A stretch of DNA of 64,000 nt, taken from positions 8,090,334 to 8,154,333 of the forward strand of contig NW_004955484.1 in the NCBI RefSeq assembly GCF_000276665.1, read 5' to 3'. Shown piece by piece: positions 34,151-45,710 of the stretch. A program made the translations under genes and the position numbers. The notes beneath the pieces are model-generated. The model was not told where the DNA came from. It ran no database searches and saw only the letters and a program-made list of their open reading frames with translations. Positions within the stretch are counted from its first letter, which is position 1. Every line of letters starts with the position of its first letter. Source of the stretch: Chinchilla lanigera. Taxonomy: Eukaryota > Chordata > Mammalia > Rodentia > Chinchillidae.

Positions 34151-35030
34151 TGCAGTGCCCAGTAAGAGGCTGTGGAATTAACTGGATGTGAGGAAGAGCT
34201 GAGGCGATTGGAAGAGGTTAAAGCAGAGCCAGCTTCTGGAGCCAGAATTCCCAAGTCAGGTATCCCTGAGTTTCCTCCAAGGACCCCGTAAATGCACTTC
34301 CATTTCTGGCGATGGGGCTCAGCAACTTCAGTGCCAGATAAAACAGTTCTTAAAAGTCTTTCAAGGTGCACCGATGAGCTGTTAAATTAGTAAGGAATAC
34401 ACGATAGGCGACACTAAAACAAAATTGCTAACTTGGCATGGTAGGCAGAACACGAAAGCGAACCTTCTCCTAAAGTTGTTTGCCAAATGAGACAAGCTTG
34501 AGCTTGATTTTCACACTCCTGTAAGGACAGGGGCCAGCTGATAAAATCCAAGTCCCATCAAAGGAGGTGACTAATAGACCTTCCTCACTCTCAGGAAGAA
34601 TTGGGAGTCCAAGGATGAACCTTTCATGCTGGGGTCTTTCAGATAAATTGGCTGTTTCAAACCTTGGGAGTGAGTAGAAGGGGCAAATGTTTTCCCTGAG
34701 AATGTACCATCACAGACTAGTCCCTCTGTGGATTTGTAGCCTAACTCACGATCCATGGGTGGCCTAAAAACTGCAAATTTAGATTGATTTCTGGCTAATA
34801 GTACTTTCAGGGATCAGGAATTCACAAATTCTGTCTGGAGGAGCCTACCTTCGGCCCAGGCTCCAAAAGACTTCCCCATATATGATTCCAAGAAATATTA
34901 AACTGATAATCATGAATCGCAAGAATCTACGTGAATTGCATGCAGAAAATGAATGATAGAAAAAGTAGCATGATCAGATTCATACTAATATCAATTGTGG
35001 GTTCCAATATGTCTGTTTCAAAAAAAGTGA
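34151..35030. other. no gene seen
   Basis: No repeat or coding feature recognised. Confidence 0.3.
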
Positions 35031-35600
35031 TGGTTGAACATAGCAATAAACAAGAGAAGCCTAAAGTATTGTCAGAGTTGGACAAGAACTAAATACAACA
35101 GTTACAAATGAAAAACTATAAGAAGTTAAATTTAAAAACATAATAAATCAGGTTAACAACAAATTAGACATAACTAAACAGAAAATCAGTGACCAGAAAG
35201 TAGATCTGAAGAAATTACCTATAGCAGACAAACAGAGGGAAAAAATGGAGAAAGAAAATACAGGACCATGACCTATTTAAACTGGATTTTAGAAGAAACA
35301 AGAACTGAGGCAATATTTAAAAAGATAAGGCTGAGAATTTCCAAAACTGATGAAAGATACAAATTTATAGAGTATGGAATACTGACATCTCAAGTTGGAT
35401 GAATAAAAATTAAATTTTCACTATGACTTGTAGTGAACTGCAGAATAATGAAGATCTTAAAAATAGCTAGAGAGAAAAGACAGATTACCTGTAAAGTACA
35501 GAAAAATTAGAAAGCATCTAGACTAGAAGCCAGAAGACACTTGGAATAATGCCTTCAAGAATGAGGATTAAATAAAGCCTTTGGAAATACAATGGATATC
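35030..35600 (+). mobile_element. L1/HAL1-type LINE fragment
   Basis: Sense-strand blocks 'gaggcaatatttaaaaagat', 'ccaaaactgatgaaagatac', 'gccagaagacacttggaata' and 'aatgaggattaaataaagc' follow a common mammalian L1-related segment, the same one present antisense at 4.5 kb. Multiple stops. Confidence 0.6.
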
Positions 35601-36949
35601 ATCAGTAGATATTAAAGTTGGGCATTCTTCAAATGGAAGGGTTTCCACATGGAAATCCATATAGAGGTAATATGGAAGATCATATAGAGGTAAAGAGACA
35701 GTGAACAAGGAAAGTGGAAAACTAAAATTATATAAAAGAATCATGTCTGTGGGTTTTTTAAAAAGATAAAACCAACAAAATATACCTAAGACAGAAAAAT
35801 AGTAACTAAATTAAAATATATGTCACAGAAAAAAATCAGCGTGGAGCTAATCAGAGATTCAGTGTTTGAAGGTTCTTGAATTGTTTTGGAGGAGAAAAAC
35901 AGGACTTCAGTGGGGCGATGACACATCATAAAGATCCCTTTCTCCTTGGTTTCTTTTCCTTTTTTCTGGAAAACCTCTCAGCAGGACTTTTCATCCTTTG
36001 ATCTCCACCCTTTTGCTGAAACTGACCTGCAAAATTCAATGTCATATGAGCTGAAAATTGTGACAAAAAACCACCTATTGCGTTTTTATGCCTCCAAACT
36101 CACTTCTACAAATTACCTCCTGTCTCAGAGAAGATACTCTTTTGTTGATTTGAAGCAAAGTTCTCCCTCTGGGGACCCTCAGCTCCTGTCTCTTAACTGT
36201 CATTCCCTCTTTCTTCTGCTTCTTCCTGGTTGTTCTCTTTTGGCCTTTCCTGTCTGCCTTATACACCATGCACAAATCTTCTCTATCCAGAAAGGAGGAG
36301 GGGAGGGAGGAAGGGAGGAAGGGAGGACGGAGGGAGAGAGATTATTCCTTGTTCCCTTAAATCTCTCAGCTATCACTTTGCCCCTACCTTTATCAGCTGA
36401 ACTTGTAGAAAGTGTGCTATCTTCTTAGGTCCCGATCCCTACTTCTGCTCTGTTTGGCTGTAGTGCGGCTTCCATCTTTACCTTCCTTTGTCACTGATTT
36501 TGCCAGAATGACCATGGACTGGCCAGTTGATGAACTGAATGAACGTCTGTTGGAGTTTTCCTTACTCTGTCCACCTGAAACCAACCTTCTTGAAATACTT
36601 TCTTCCCTTGGCTCCTAATACAGTATCACCTCTTATCTTTCATTATTTCATTTTCCACAATTTTGCTTACCCAAGGTGAACAATGATCTGAAAATACAGA
36701 ATGGAAAATTCCGGAAATAATTGATAAATTTCTATGATTTTTGTCAAATTGAGCACTGACCTACACTGATATGAGTCCTTCCTGTGTCCAGCATATCCAC
36801 CTATATATTCAGTCTACTGTCCCTTTAGTCCCTTACCTATTGATCATCAGATTAACTGTCTTCTTATTGCAGTGTTTGTGTTTAAAAACAGTAAGATATT
36901 TATGTGGGGGGGGTCATATTAACATATCTTTTTGTTTGTTTAGCTTCCT
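35601..36949. other. no gene seen; GGGA-rich run at 36295-36345
   Basis: A 160-codon frame at 35946-36428 (+) runs through a low-complexity GGA/GGGA tract and shows no recognisable domain. I regard it as chance. Confidence 0.4.
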
Positions 36950-37112
36950 TGATTTTGTTTATTTTGGAGACAGGATCTCACTATGTAGTTTAGGCTGGTC
37001 TTGAATTCACTATGTAGCCCAAGTTAGCCTTGGTGATCACTCATGGTGATCTTCTTGGCTCAGCCTCCTTAGTGCTGGGATTACAGGTGTGCGCCACCAC
37101 AATCCTAGCTCA
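36950..37112 (-). mobile_element. B1-like SINE
   Basis: 'ggagacaggatctcactatg', 'ggtcttgaattcactatgta', 'gtgctgggattacaggtgtg' in reverse orientation. Confidence 0.9.
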
Positions 37113-37407
37113 CATTAATATGCCTTTTATTCCAGCATATTATTCCAGCATAATTCATTTGTTTTAGTTATTGTTAATTTCTCACTATACTTTATTTACA
37201 TATTAAACCTTATCACAGGATGTGTTTATGTAGAATAATTTATATAAATATATAAATAAAATTTGGTATGCCTCATGCTTTTAATCATTCATTGGGGGTC
37301 TTGGAACATATCCCCTATGGATAAGGATGGAGACTGTACTGCCTTTTCTGGTGGTCCTAGAATTTTCTGATAGTCTATCTTTTTCCCAGTTCTCACCCCA
37401 TATTTTT
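37113..37407. other. no gene seen
   Basis: AT-rich, possibly old LINE sequence. Confidence 0.3.
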
Positions 37408-37473
37408 TCAACAGCTTTATTGAAATATGATTTATATACCATACAGATGAACTCAGTTTAAAGTGTATAATTC

Positions 37474-37618
37474 AGAGCCAGGCATGGTGACATATGCCTG
37501 TAATCTCAGCACTTGGGAGGCTGAGGCAGGAGGATTGCTGTGAATTTGAAGCCAGTCTGGGCTACATAGTGAGTTTAAGGCCAGCCTGAACTGCATAGTG
37601 ACCCTGTATCAAAAAACC
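37474..37618 (+). mobile_element. B1-like SINE
   Basis: 'gagccaggcatggtgacata' to 'gaccctgtatcaaaaaacca', with both duplicated core blocks visible. Inserted in the L1. Confidence 0.92.
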
Positions 37619-37624
37619 AAAGGA

Positions 37625-37790
37625 AGCTGGTGTGGTAGTGCACGCCTGTAAGCCCAGCACTTGGGAGGCTGAGGCAGGAGGGTTGTTGCAAGTTTGAGAC
37701 CAGCCTGGGCTACAAAATGAGCTCAAGGCCAGCCTGAGCTACATAGTGAAACCCTGTCTCAAAAAGATCAAAAAAAAGAAAAAAAGAAAA
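37625..37790 (+). mobile_element. B1-like SINE
   Basis: 'gctggtgtggtagtgcacgc' to 'gaaaccctgtctcaaaaag', tandem to the previous copy in the same orientation. Confidence 0.92.
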
Positions 37791-38465
37791 ATTATAATTT
37801 TTTTTGTATATGTATAATTTTTTTTGTATTTGTATAACCATCACTATAAGTGAGCATTTTCATCATCCCCAAAAGAAAACCTATGCTCATCAGTAGCTAC
37901 TCTCTAATTCTACTCCTGCTGCTTCTCAGTCCTAGGAAACTACTAATCTACTTTTTAAAAAATCTATATAGATTTGTCTATTCTGGACATTTCATATAAA
38001 TAGGCACCCATAAGGTATGAATTTTTGTGATGGGCTTCTTTCACTTACAAACCACTTTTTGAGGTTCTCATGTCACGGCAGCTATCGGCACTTAATTCTT
38101 TTTGGTCACTGAGTAGTATTTTCTTGTATGAAGAGATGACATTCATTCATCAATTGTTGGGCATTTGGTTGTTCACACTGGGTTTTTATGTATTCATAAT
38201 AGCCACATAGCTAGGAATATTTGTGCACACAGATTTTTATGGGGATATATGTTTCCATGGCCCTTGGGTAGGTACTGAGAAATAGGATTGTTGGGTATGT
38301 GGTAGCTACCTGTAACATCTTAAGGAACTGAAAATCTTGGCTGCACTGCTTTACTCTTTCATCAGCAGGGTGTGAAGGCTCCAATTTCTTCACGTCCTCC
38401 CACACTTGCTACTATCTGTCTCCTTCATGATAGCCACTCTAATTGTATGTGGTGAATTCATGTTA

Positions 38466-38880
38466 TGTGGATTTCATCTGGGGGAGGAGGGAAGAAAGCA
38501 TAAACAAAAAAGAAGCCATGCAAATAATTTTTCACAACGAGACAACGAATAATAGTGTCAGGCGAACATCCACATAATACAGAGGATGTTCAAGAAAACC
38601 TAGAGGATTCCTGAAATAGAGTGGCTGAAACCTACTCTGAAGAATTTGGAAGGTAATATCCTTTCAGACCCATCTTTTTTCAATCTGACAGATACCTCAC
38701 CTTGAGGCATTCCCTCAAAAGCCTGCTCTGCCTCCTGTGCTCTTTATTTTAGTAACTTGCATCTCTATTGTACTGCTGCAGCTCATGCATAACTCTGTCT
38801 GTCTGTGTCCCGCATCATACCCAATGCCTCCAGCACAGTGCGTCTACAAATTCCTTATAAATTCCATAACCCAGGTTATT
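38466..38880. other. no gene seen
   Basis: Unique-looking DNA. Confidence 0.3.
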
Positions 38881-38884
38881 TTTG

Positions 38885-39055
38885 GTCTGAGTAGATCTTG
38901 TGGTGGACAGGATGATGGCTCCCCAAAGATGTCCATGTCCATATCCAAAGTCCCAGAACCTGTGAATATGTTTATTTACATGGCAAGACAGACTTTGCAG
39001 ATGTGTTTAAGGTCTTGAAATGGAGAGCTTATTCTGGATTTTCCAGGTGTATCAA
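38885..39055 (+). mobile_element. MLT1/MaLR LTR fragment
   Basis: 'gtggacaggatgatggctcc', 'tcccagaacctgtgaatatg' and 'agacagactttgcagatgtg' follow the 5' half of MLT1-type LTRs. Confidence 0.6.
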
Positions 39056-39593
39056 TCCTTAAAGGTAGAGAACTTTTTTGGCGACAGAAGGTGATGAGAC
39101 TATAGAAAAACATCCAAAGACATACAGTGTTGCTGATTTGAGGTTGGAGCGAGGGGGCAGTAAACCAAGGGGTATGAGTGGCTTGTCGAAGTTAGAAAAA
39201 GTAATAAACAGATTTCTTGTAGTGACACCAGAAAGCAAGGCAGACTTCCCCACACCTCGATGTTGGACTGACATTATATATCTCTGAGTTTACCTAAAAA
39301 TACTTTGGAATTTTTGTTTGAATTACAGTCATCGTGAACCAAAAAACAGGAAGAGCAAGCACAGTCCTCCCTAGTTCGGCATTTGAGGGGTAGGAGTCAA
39401 AGTCAGCTGGAATCTGTTCTCTCGGTTTTCCTGGAGCTGTAAGCTCGAAGCTGTCAGGCCTTGGACAGATAAGTACCCCTGTTTTCCAGCCCGGGAGTTC
39501 AAATCAGCAAGGGCACCGCTGTGCCGCAGACCCGTACAAAACCACAGAGTCTGTGCTAACGAGCCTCCCAGCCAATCAAAAGCCACGCACTTC

Positions 39594-39610
39594 GTTGTCT
39601 CTATGACAAC
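39594..39610. promoter_or_regulatory. RFX X-box-like palindrome
   Basis: gttgtctctatgacaac: GTTGTC and GACAAC are perfect inverted half-sites spaced as in X-boxes bound by RFX factors, typical of ciliary and testis genes. A CCAAT box lies about 20 bases upstream. Confidence 0.5.
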
Positions 39611-40298
39611 GGCCTAGGCTGCAACGCCTCAAAGACGCCCTGGCAAGTCCAGTACTAGCTGGGCGCGGGAGAACGGGCTGACACCGCGGAAGTAAGCGGC
39701 GCTTTACTAAGTGGGGCCTGGAAAAGCGTCTTCACAGCTCTGTACCGGTGCACAAGAGGCCGCCCCTCTGCTTGGGGGAAGGAAGATGCAGGACACAGTA
39801 GAACCTCGTCCCAGCCAGAGCGAGCCGAAGGGACCCGTCTTTAAAGCCAAATGTCTTCCCTGTCCATTGGATCTTTAATTCCACACTCAACCCGCAGTGT
39901 ATCCAGCTCTTTTGCTGAGGCCGCCTCCTCCATCACACAAGAATATCCAAGTTCCAGTCACTAACCCTGGTTTCCACTAAAACCCGTGAGAGGAGACGCT
40001 GCCTGGAGAGTTTAGCTTACCCAGATCCGATTCGGTTACGCCAGAGAACCTGCGACTCCTGGAGCACTGGGGAACCCGGGTCCCTGAGCTTTTTCTGCAC
40101 ACCTGGGCCAAGACACACCTAGGGCGCTGACTGGGGACTTCATAGCTTCAGTCCTCTTCCGCGAGGTCTGAGGCTGAACTGTGAGCCCACCCAGCCTTGA
40201 TTTGGGGCGCGCGAGTCTCAGCATCCTGTTGCTTTAGTAAGACTAGGCACCGGCTCTGACTGCGTCGTTTTAGAGCGCTGGTCCCCAGGCCACTGTGC

Positions 40299-40319
40299 TC
40301 TCGCGCCACCTGGTGGTCA
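40299..40319 (-). promoter_or_regulatory. CTCF-like binding site
   Basis: The minus strand reads gaccaccaggtggcgcgag, a near-perfect match to the CTCF core CCACYAGRKGGCGC. Candidate insulator or loop anchor. Confidence 0.6.
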
Positions 40320-40394
40320 CTACTACCCACGACTGTTCTACACTGTTCACCTAACAATAATGCAAATTTGGCAGTTTCTACCTGCTAGGATGGT

Positions 40395-40570
40395 ATCAGG
40401 CCTGGCGTTTTATGTACATTATCTCAAGTTAATTTCACAACCTGTGCGATGGATATTTTAATCTCCACCTTACCTGTGAGGAATCAGGTACAGAGAATAA
40501 AAAATTTGCCAAGGTCATTCAGCTACCCAGTCTCACATCCAGGATCTAAGTGGCCTCTGTGCTGTGTACT
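40395..40570 (-). mobile_element. MIR
   Basis: 'tatgtacattatctcaagtt', 'ctccaccttacctgtgagga' and 'aaggtcattcagctacccag' are reverse-strand MIR blocks in order. Confidence 0.7.
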
Positions 40571-40818
40571 CTCCCGGGTCACAGCTGAGTCCCTTCTGGC
40601 CTGCCTGTGGTCCTGGAGGCCCAGCACAGTTCTCCAGGGCTCTCACCTACTCACCTACCAGGCTCCTGGCAAACACCTAGCTGGCATTGAGACTAATCTG
40701 ATGTTCAACACCTTGTGTGCCAGCTACCACAACGACACCTTAAACTCCACCAGCAAATTGTTTCCTTACTCCCAGTAGATTCAAGGACCAAGTTTCCACT
40801 AATTAACATACATATTTA

Positions 40819-40975
40819 GTTGGACGTGGTGGCCCATGCCCGTAATCCCAGCAATTGGGAGGCTGAGACAGGAGGATCATTTCGAGTTCAAGGCCAGCCC
40901 GGGCTACAAAGTGAGTTCAAGACCAGCCTAAATTGCATAGCGAGAACTTGACTCAAAAAGACCAAAAAAGAAAAA
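40819..40975 (+). mobile_element. B1-like SINE
   Basis: 'gttggacgtggtggcccatg', 'gagttcaaggccagcccggg', 'gagttcaagaccagcctaaa' plus an A-rich tail. Confidence 0.92.
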
Positions 40976-41769
40976 AACTAACATATTTACCCATTTTATA
41001 TGTTGTAATAGGCATCTTTTTTTTCCTCCTCCCTTTGTCAAACATCCCATTCCTCATCTTAGTAACAGCACATCCCTCTTTTGGGGGAAGATATTCTCTC
41101 TCTCCTATGCAGTTCTGCTGAAGTGACAGTCACAGCCTTCCAGGTGACCCAAGGCAGGCCGATTAGATCTTTCACGAGCGTTTTATGCAGATACTGGGAG
41201 AAAATGGTGGCTTTTCCCCTTGAGTTGTAACAGAGCTGTGAGAATTTGAGGCCAACACACGGAACCCCAGGCTGCAGGCTAATCCAGAGGAAGAAGAATT
41301 AAAGATGCGGAAGTTGCAGGGGCGGGGAGAGGGAGAGGATATCTGTGCTAGTCCTGAGTTAGCTGGCCTTGTGAGCAGCTAGTCCTGCATTTCCATGGTT
41401 TAATGAAGTACTAATTAAGTAGTAATTTCCTCCTTTTTATCTTATGTCTGTTTAAAATGGGCTGTCTGACTGTCACAACCAAGCAGTCCTGGATAGTCGC
41501 ATTATACTCCCCTAAACCAAAAGTATTTGAAATAGCATGAAGCCAGCTTGCCAGTACAGTTATAACTAAATTTTTACTTAATTATAGGCTTACAAGAAGT
41601 TGCAAAGGTAATCTATGCAGTGGCCCTGTGTGCTCATCATGCGGCTGCCCCCGGTGCAGCATTTTACACAAACTCTAGCATATTATCAAAGCCCAGAAAC
41701 TGATACCCACACAATGCGCTCAACTAGTCCACAGATCTTACCCGGATTTTTATCTTTTTTGCATACACT
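40976..41769. other. no gene seen
   Basis: Unique-looking DNA. Confidence 0.3.
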
Positions 41770-41972
41770 TGTTTTTTTTTTTTTTTTCTTTTGTATTCAG
41801 GATTGAACTCAGGGTCATTCCACTGAGCTACATCCCCAGCCCTTTTGATGATTTTTTATGAAACAGGGTCTCACTTATACTCCAAGTTGCTCAGTTTGGG
41901 CTCAAAGTTGCAATCTTCCTGCCTCGGCCTAACAGAGTCCTGGAATTACAGGTGTGTGGCCCCTCACCCAGC

Positions 41973-41998
<26 letters not shown>
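41770..41998 (-). mobile_element. ID-like remnant then B1-like SINE and T tract
   Basis: 41770-41842: 'gtattcaggattgaactcag' and 'ctgagctacatccccagccc'. 41850-41972: 'gaaacagggtctcacttata' and 'ctggaattacaggtgtgtgg'. A long T run follows at 41975-41998. Confidence 0.7.
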
Positions 41999-42003
<5 letters not shown>

Positions 42004-42063
42004 CTTTAGGTATAATTCCATGGCACCTTTTCACATGTATGTATTCATAAAAACATTATTCCT

Positions 42064-42153
42064 TTTTCGTGTGTGGTGGTGGTTGTGAGGATCAAATCCA
42101 GACCCTGCACATGTTAGACAAATGCTCTCCTACTGAGCTATACTATCAATCCC
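42064..42153 (-). mobile_element. old ID/tRNA-like SINE
   Basis: 'gtgaggatcaaatccagacc', 'ctcctactgagctatactat' in reverse orientation. Confidence 0.55.
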
Positions 42154-42325
42154 ATCATTACATTTGATACAAAACTCTTATCACCATGAAGATACTCCCT
42201 TGTGTGACTCTTTTACAGTGATACACTCTCTGCTTCCTTCTCTAATCCATGAAAACCACTGATCTATTCTCCACCTCTATATTTTTATCATTTCTAAAAT
42301 ATTAAATCAATGAAATCACAGTGTG

Positions 42326-42470
42326 TGTGAGGTTTGTTTTGTTTTGTTTTGTTTTGTTTTTGAGACAGGGCCGTGCTATGTAGTTCAGGCTGGCCTCACA
42401 CTCATGGCAATCCTCCTGCTTCAGCCTCCTGAGTGCTAGGATTGCAGGTATGTGCCACCATGCCCAGCTT
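42326..42470 (-). mobile_element. B1-like SINE with (GTTTT)n tail
   Basis: (gtttt)n then 'tgagacagggccgtgctatg', 'gtgctaggattgcaggtatg', 'ccaccatgcccagctt'. Confidence 0.9.
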
Positions 42471-43350
42471 GTGAACTTTTGAGATGCCTAAATCATCATG
42501 TGTATCAATGGTTGGTTCCTTTATATTGCCAGACATTATTCTGTTGTATTTAATACAGTTGTGTTGTGTGGAAACTGTACCACTGTTTGTCATTAATTCA
42601 GTCTAATTGACTCATTGTGTGGGGGTAGATACTGGCAAAACTAGACACTTACTCCCCCAGACCCACACAGAGTGAATCACAAGCATCTGGGGCCTTGTCA
42701 CAGACTTCCTGTGATGATGTTCAAGAAAGTGTGATCTTGGTCTATCTGCTGGCCACTACGGACCCCACCAGCCACCCTCAAGACAAATTATATTCTCTGA
42801 AGCCTCTCAAGCCCCACAATGTGTTTTTCAGTTCAACAAAAGTTCCTTGAACACTTCTGTAGCCAAAGCTTTCCGTGTCCCTGCTGCCCCAAATGACGTT
42901 CTCCTACCTCCCTGCCTGGGCCAACCTGAGGGCTCCATGCACCCTCACCCCATCCCGGGTCAGGCGCCTCAGCCCAGCCAAGTGATGGTAAAAAGGATCA
43001 AGGGCAGAAGCAGCTCTCTTTGGGTTTTGACAGCCACACAGCTGTCCCACAGAGCCCCCCTCTAGCAGGTCATCTGTCCAGTGGTTTGTCCTTGTTAATT
43101 GATGGCAGGGCCCAGAAATGCCCCGGCATCCCATATTTGCCTGGATCCGAAGGCCTGGCTTGCTTTATCCCAGACTCTCCACCTGGGCTAGGAGTTATGA
43201 ACAGTGTCCACCCACGGAAGGCTTCCCTGGATTCCTCTGTGCTCTTGAGACAAGGAGGCTCAATGACCCGGAACCTGGTTGGTTGTGTATGAGCCTGATT
43301 CCACCTGAGCCTCCCGCACACCCATGGCACCTCCAACTTGTGCAGCCAAG
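42471..43350. other. no gene seen
   Basis: C-rich unique-looking DNA with overlapping chance frames on both strands. Confidence 0.35.
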
Positions 43351-43644
43351 TGTTATGGTTGATACATTGTGTCAACTTGGGGAGTCTAGAGGTTTGGCTA
43401 AGTGACTCAGCAGGAAGCCAAGGTGCTTACTTTGTATACATCCTGAGCCTGTGGAAGAGGAGGGCATGGAGATTATGCTTGCCGCCATTCCCTCCTTTGC
43501 TCTTGTTGCTTTGTTATCTTCTGTCTCGGAGCCAGCCAAGTATGGACTGAAACCTCCACAAACTGTAAGCTAAATAAACCTTTCCTTCCTTCATTTTGGC
43601 GTTGGGTATTTTGTCTTAGCAATGAGAGAAAAGTAACCAAGACA
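43351..43644 (+). mobile_element. solo MaLR-type LTR with 5-base target duplication
   Basis: Starts tgttatggttgatacattgt and ends aagtaaccaagaca (TG...CA). Flanked on both sides by ccaag (43346-43350 and 43645-43649). It has 'tggactgaaacctccacaaa' and 'taaataaacctttccttcct' (polyadenylation signal). No internal region is attached, so this is a solo LTR or MaLR monomer. Confidence 0.85.
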
Positions 43645-43761
43645 CCAAGCCACCCGCTCTGCTTGGAAATGACCCAAACACAAGAGAGAGGAAGGCAGAG
43701 AGTGAGGGACTAGACAACAGCAGTATTTTTTTTCATGTTATATTTCTTGAATTAATTGGGT

Positions 43762-43895
43762 TTTGTTTGTTTTGAGATACAGTTTCCCTATATTGTCCCC
43801 AGACTGCTCTCAAACGCGTGGGTTCAAACGATCTTCTCCCTGCCTCTGCCTCCCAGGTAGCTGGGAATACAAGTGTGTGCCACCATGTTTGGCTA
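43762..43895 (-). mobile_element. old B1-like SINE
   Basis: 'ttgagatacagtttccctat', 'cctctgcctcccaggtagct', 'gtgtgtgccaccatgtttgg'. Confidence 0.75.
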
Positions 43896-44479
43896 TTATA
43901 TCTGAGTTTAAAAATAAACGGCAAGTTAAGTAATATGCAAATATTCGGAGGTAGTTTTGTTTATGACCAACGTCCTCCAACACTACAACTACATACACAA
44001 ACCCAGGGGACATAGATTAGGTGGTCCTGAGGCTGAATCTGCCGAGGGCCCCATTTAGAGACATCTGCCTGCTAGGTGGGCTCGAGCCCTAGGCGGATGT
44101 CACCCACTCACGTGCCCAGTAAGTGGGGGCCGAGTTACCTGGACTCAGGCTTCACTTATTACAAAACGTAACGTTTTTTGAAATTAGCTAGGCCCACTCC
44201 TTCATTTTATAGAGGAACTAGAAGCCTAGAGAAAGCAAAGACCCTAGTTGGAGGAGGAATACGGTACAGGAAGAAAAAGATGCATGTGACCAGTGAATGG
44301 GGTTCCTAAGTTACATTGTAGCACGGCATTTTAAACACCCATCAGGTAAAAGCCGGTGCTTAAGACAATTTAAGTTAAAAAAAATTAAAAAAAAAGACAT
44401 TGTTAGAGTGGGCTTTGATCGTTTGCATAGCTTTTCCTCCTTTCTTTTCCACTTTTGTGGGTTTTTTTTGTTTTTTGAG
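43896..44479. other. no gene seen
   Basis: Short CpG-bearing patch near 44040-44130 but no exon recognised. Confidence 0.3.
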
Positions 44480-44637
44480 CTTTTTTTTGTCTTTTTGAGA
44501 CAGTGTTTCACTACGCAGTTGAGGCTGGCCTTGAACTCAATTTGTAGCCCAGGCTAGTTTCGAACTCACAACGATCCTCCTGCCTCAGCCTCTTGAGTGC
44601 TGGGATTACAGGCGTGCGCCACCACGCCCGGCTCTTT
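44480..44637 (-). mobile_element. B1-like SINE, near full length
   Basis: 'tttgagacagtgtttcacta', 'ggccttgaactcaatttgta', 'ttacaggcgtgcgccaccac'. It keeps several CpGs, so it is probably young. Confidence 0.93.
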
Positions 44638-44799
44638 TCCATTTTCTCTTCAACTCTGCTTCCAGTTCTGCCACTATGTAGTCTCCAAGTGTCTTTTCCC
44701 TTTCTGGCTTTCTATTTCATCTGAGTAAGGAAGGAGCTGGTTCGGCTGATCCAAGTCCCCATTTTATCTTTCTTCGGCAGATACTACATATGGCTCCAC

Positions 44800-45710
44800 C
44801 CTTGAAGGTGTGGAAACATGCATGAAAGTCGTCCTGCTCCTTCGTCTCTCCCGTGGCCTCTGGCTTGGGATGACACACGCTTGGAGCTGATAGGCTCAGG
44901 CGTTCCGGCACCTCAGACGTCAGGCCTGCCGCATTCTCTGTCCCTCCCAGCCCCTGCCCCGGGAAAACGCTGCTGCAGCGCAGCGGTTGCCATGGCGACC
45001 CGCCGGCAGGTGTAGACTCTGTTTCCCCCTCGTGGACACTCGGGGAACCTGCGACTCTGTCCTTTCCCGTTGCCTGGGGAAGTGGCTCACACTCCAGATG
45101 CAGGTCCCTTTACAATTCGTCCCTGAGCTAAGCCCTGGCTTCAGTGTCCTTCCGCCCCACTTCTCCCGCTGTTTTGCTCCTCCTCCTGGGCCCAGACCTC
45201 TCTGGCTTTGTCGCCCAGGTTCAGGACTCCTAAGCATCCACCCCTCCTTCCACGATCCTGTGGGGGATTTACGAAGGGCTGTCACCCAGGGCACTTCCAG
45301 AGTCCCTCTAGACAGCACAGAACTCTAAAGTGCTGTGGACTAACACCTTTCCCTCGGCTCAGTGCCCCTAGTAAGCCTTGATTCAATCCTCCGCTTCCAG
45401 AGCTTCTTCTCCGGGGTGGGACCCCTTAGCAGGGCAGCGGAGACCGCATCCAGGGAGCCACGGTGCGTGCGGGGTTGGGAGCGCCTCAGGAGAGCTGAGC
45501 ATGGCGGCCTCAGCGGTGAGATGGGCAGGCGTACGCACCAGCAGCCCCGACGTGGAGCAGTGACAAGGTTGGGGGCGCAGTGTCCTGGAAACACCACTTG
45601 GGGACCGGGGCTCACCCCAGCCTGGGCCAGGCAGAAAGGCTTCCCGGAGAAAATGATGCCCAAGTTGAGCCCGAGGGGGAGGTGTGAGGTGGGTTGAAGG
45701 AGGTCATTTC
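44800..45710. promoter_or_regulatory. GC-rich promoter-like region with possible first exons
   Basis: CpG-enriched. Holds an X-box-like GTTGCCATGGCGAC (44986-44999) overlapping an ATG (44992) that encodes MATRRQ before a weak donor. A second ATG (45501) encodes MAASA directly followed by a good donor GTGAGA (45516-45521). Either may be a first coding exon of a plus-strand gene whose later exons I cannot recognise. Confidence 0.4.
45501..45515 (+). CDS. possible first coding exon (MAASA...)
   Basis: Context gagcATGGCGG gives a good start, five codons, then donor GTGAGA. This architecture is common for genes starting in CpG islands. No downstream exon was identified, so this remains a guess. 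Confidence 0.2.

Larger units (their letters stand above)
37408..38465 (-). mobile_element. old L1 3' end, with two B1 insertions
   Basis: From 'caacagctttattgaaatat' through 'ctattctggacatttcatat', 'caattgttgggcatttggtt' and 'gaaaataggattgttggg'-type blocks to 'gatagccactctaattgtat', the order is antisense to an old L1 ORF2 end and 3' UTR. The two B1 elements at 37474-37790 interrupt it. No intact frame. Confidence 0.75.
39400..40330. promoter_or_regulatory. GC-rich regulatory segment
   Basis: Enriched in CpG relative to the surroundings. Contains a CCAAT box (39572-39576), a perfect RFX X-box-like palindrome (39594-39610) and a strong CTCF-like site (40299-40319). A short open frame starting at ATG 39786 (31 codons, MQDTVEPRPSQSEPKG...) follows, but nothing shows it is translated. 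No gene can be attached with confidence. Confidence 0.5.

Noticed and set aside
35946..36428. 160-codon plus-strand open frame
   Set aside because: It runs through a GGA/GGGA low-complexity tract and has no domain, splice or codon-bias support.
44992..45009. First coding exon MATRRQ
   Set aside because: The following GTGTAG is a weak donor and the ATG lies within the X-box-like palindrome; kept only as part of the promoter entry.
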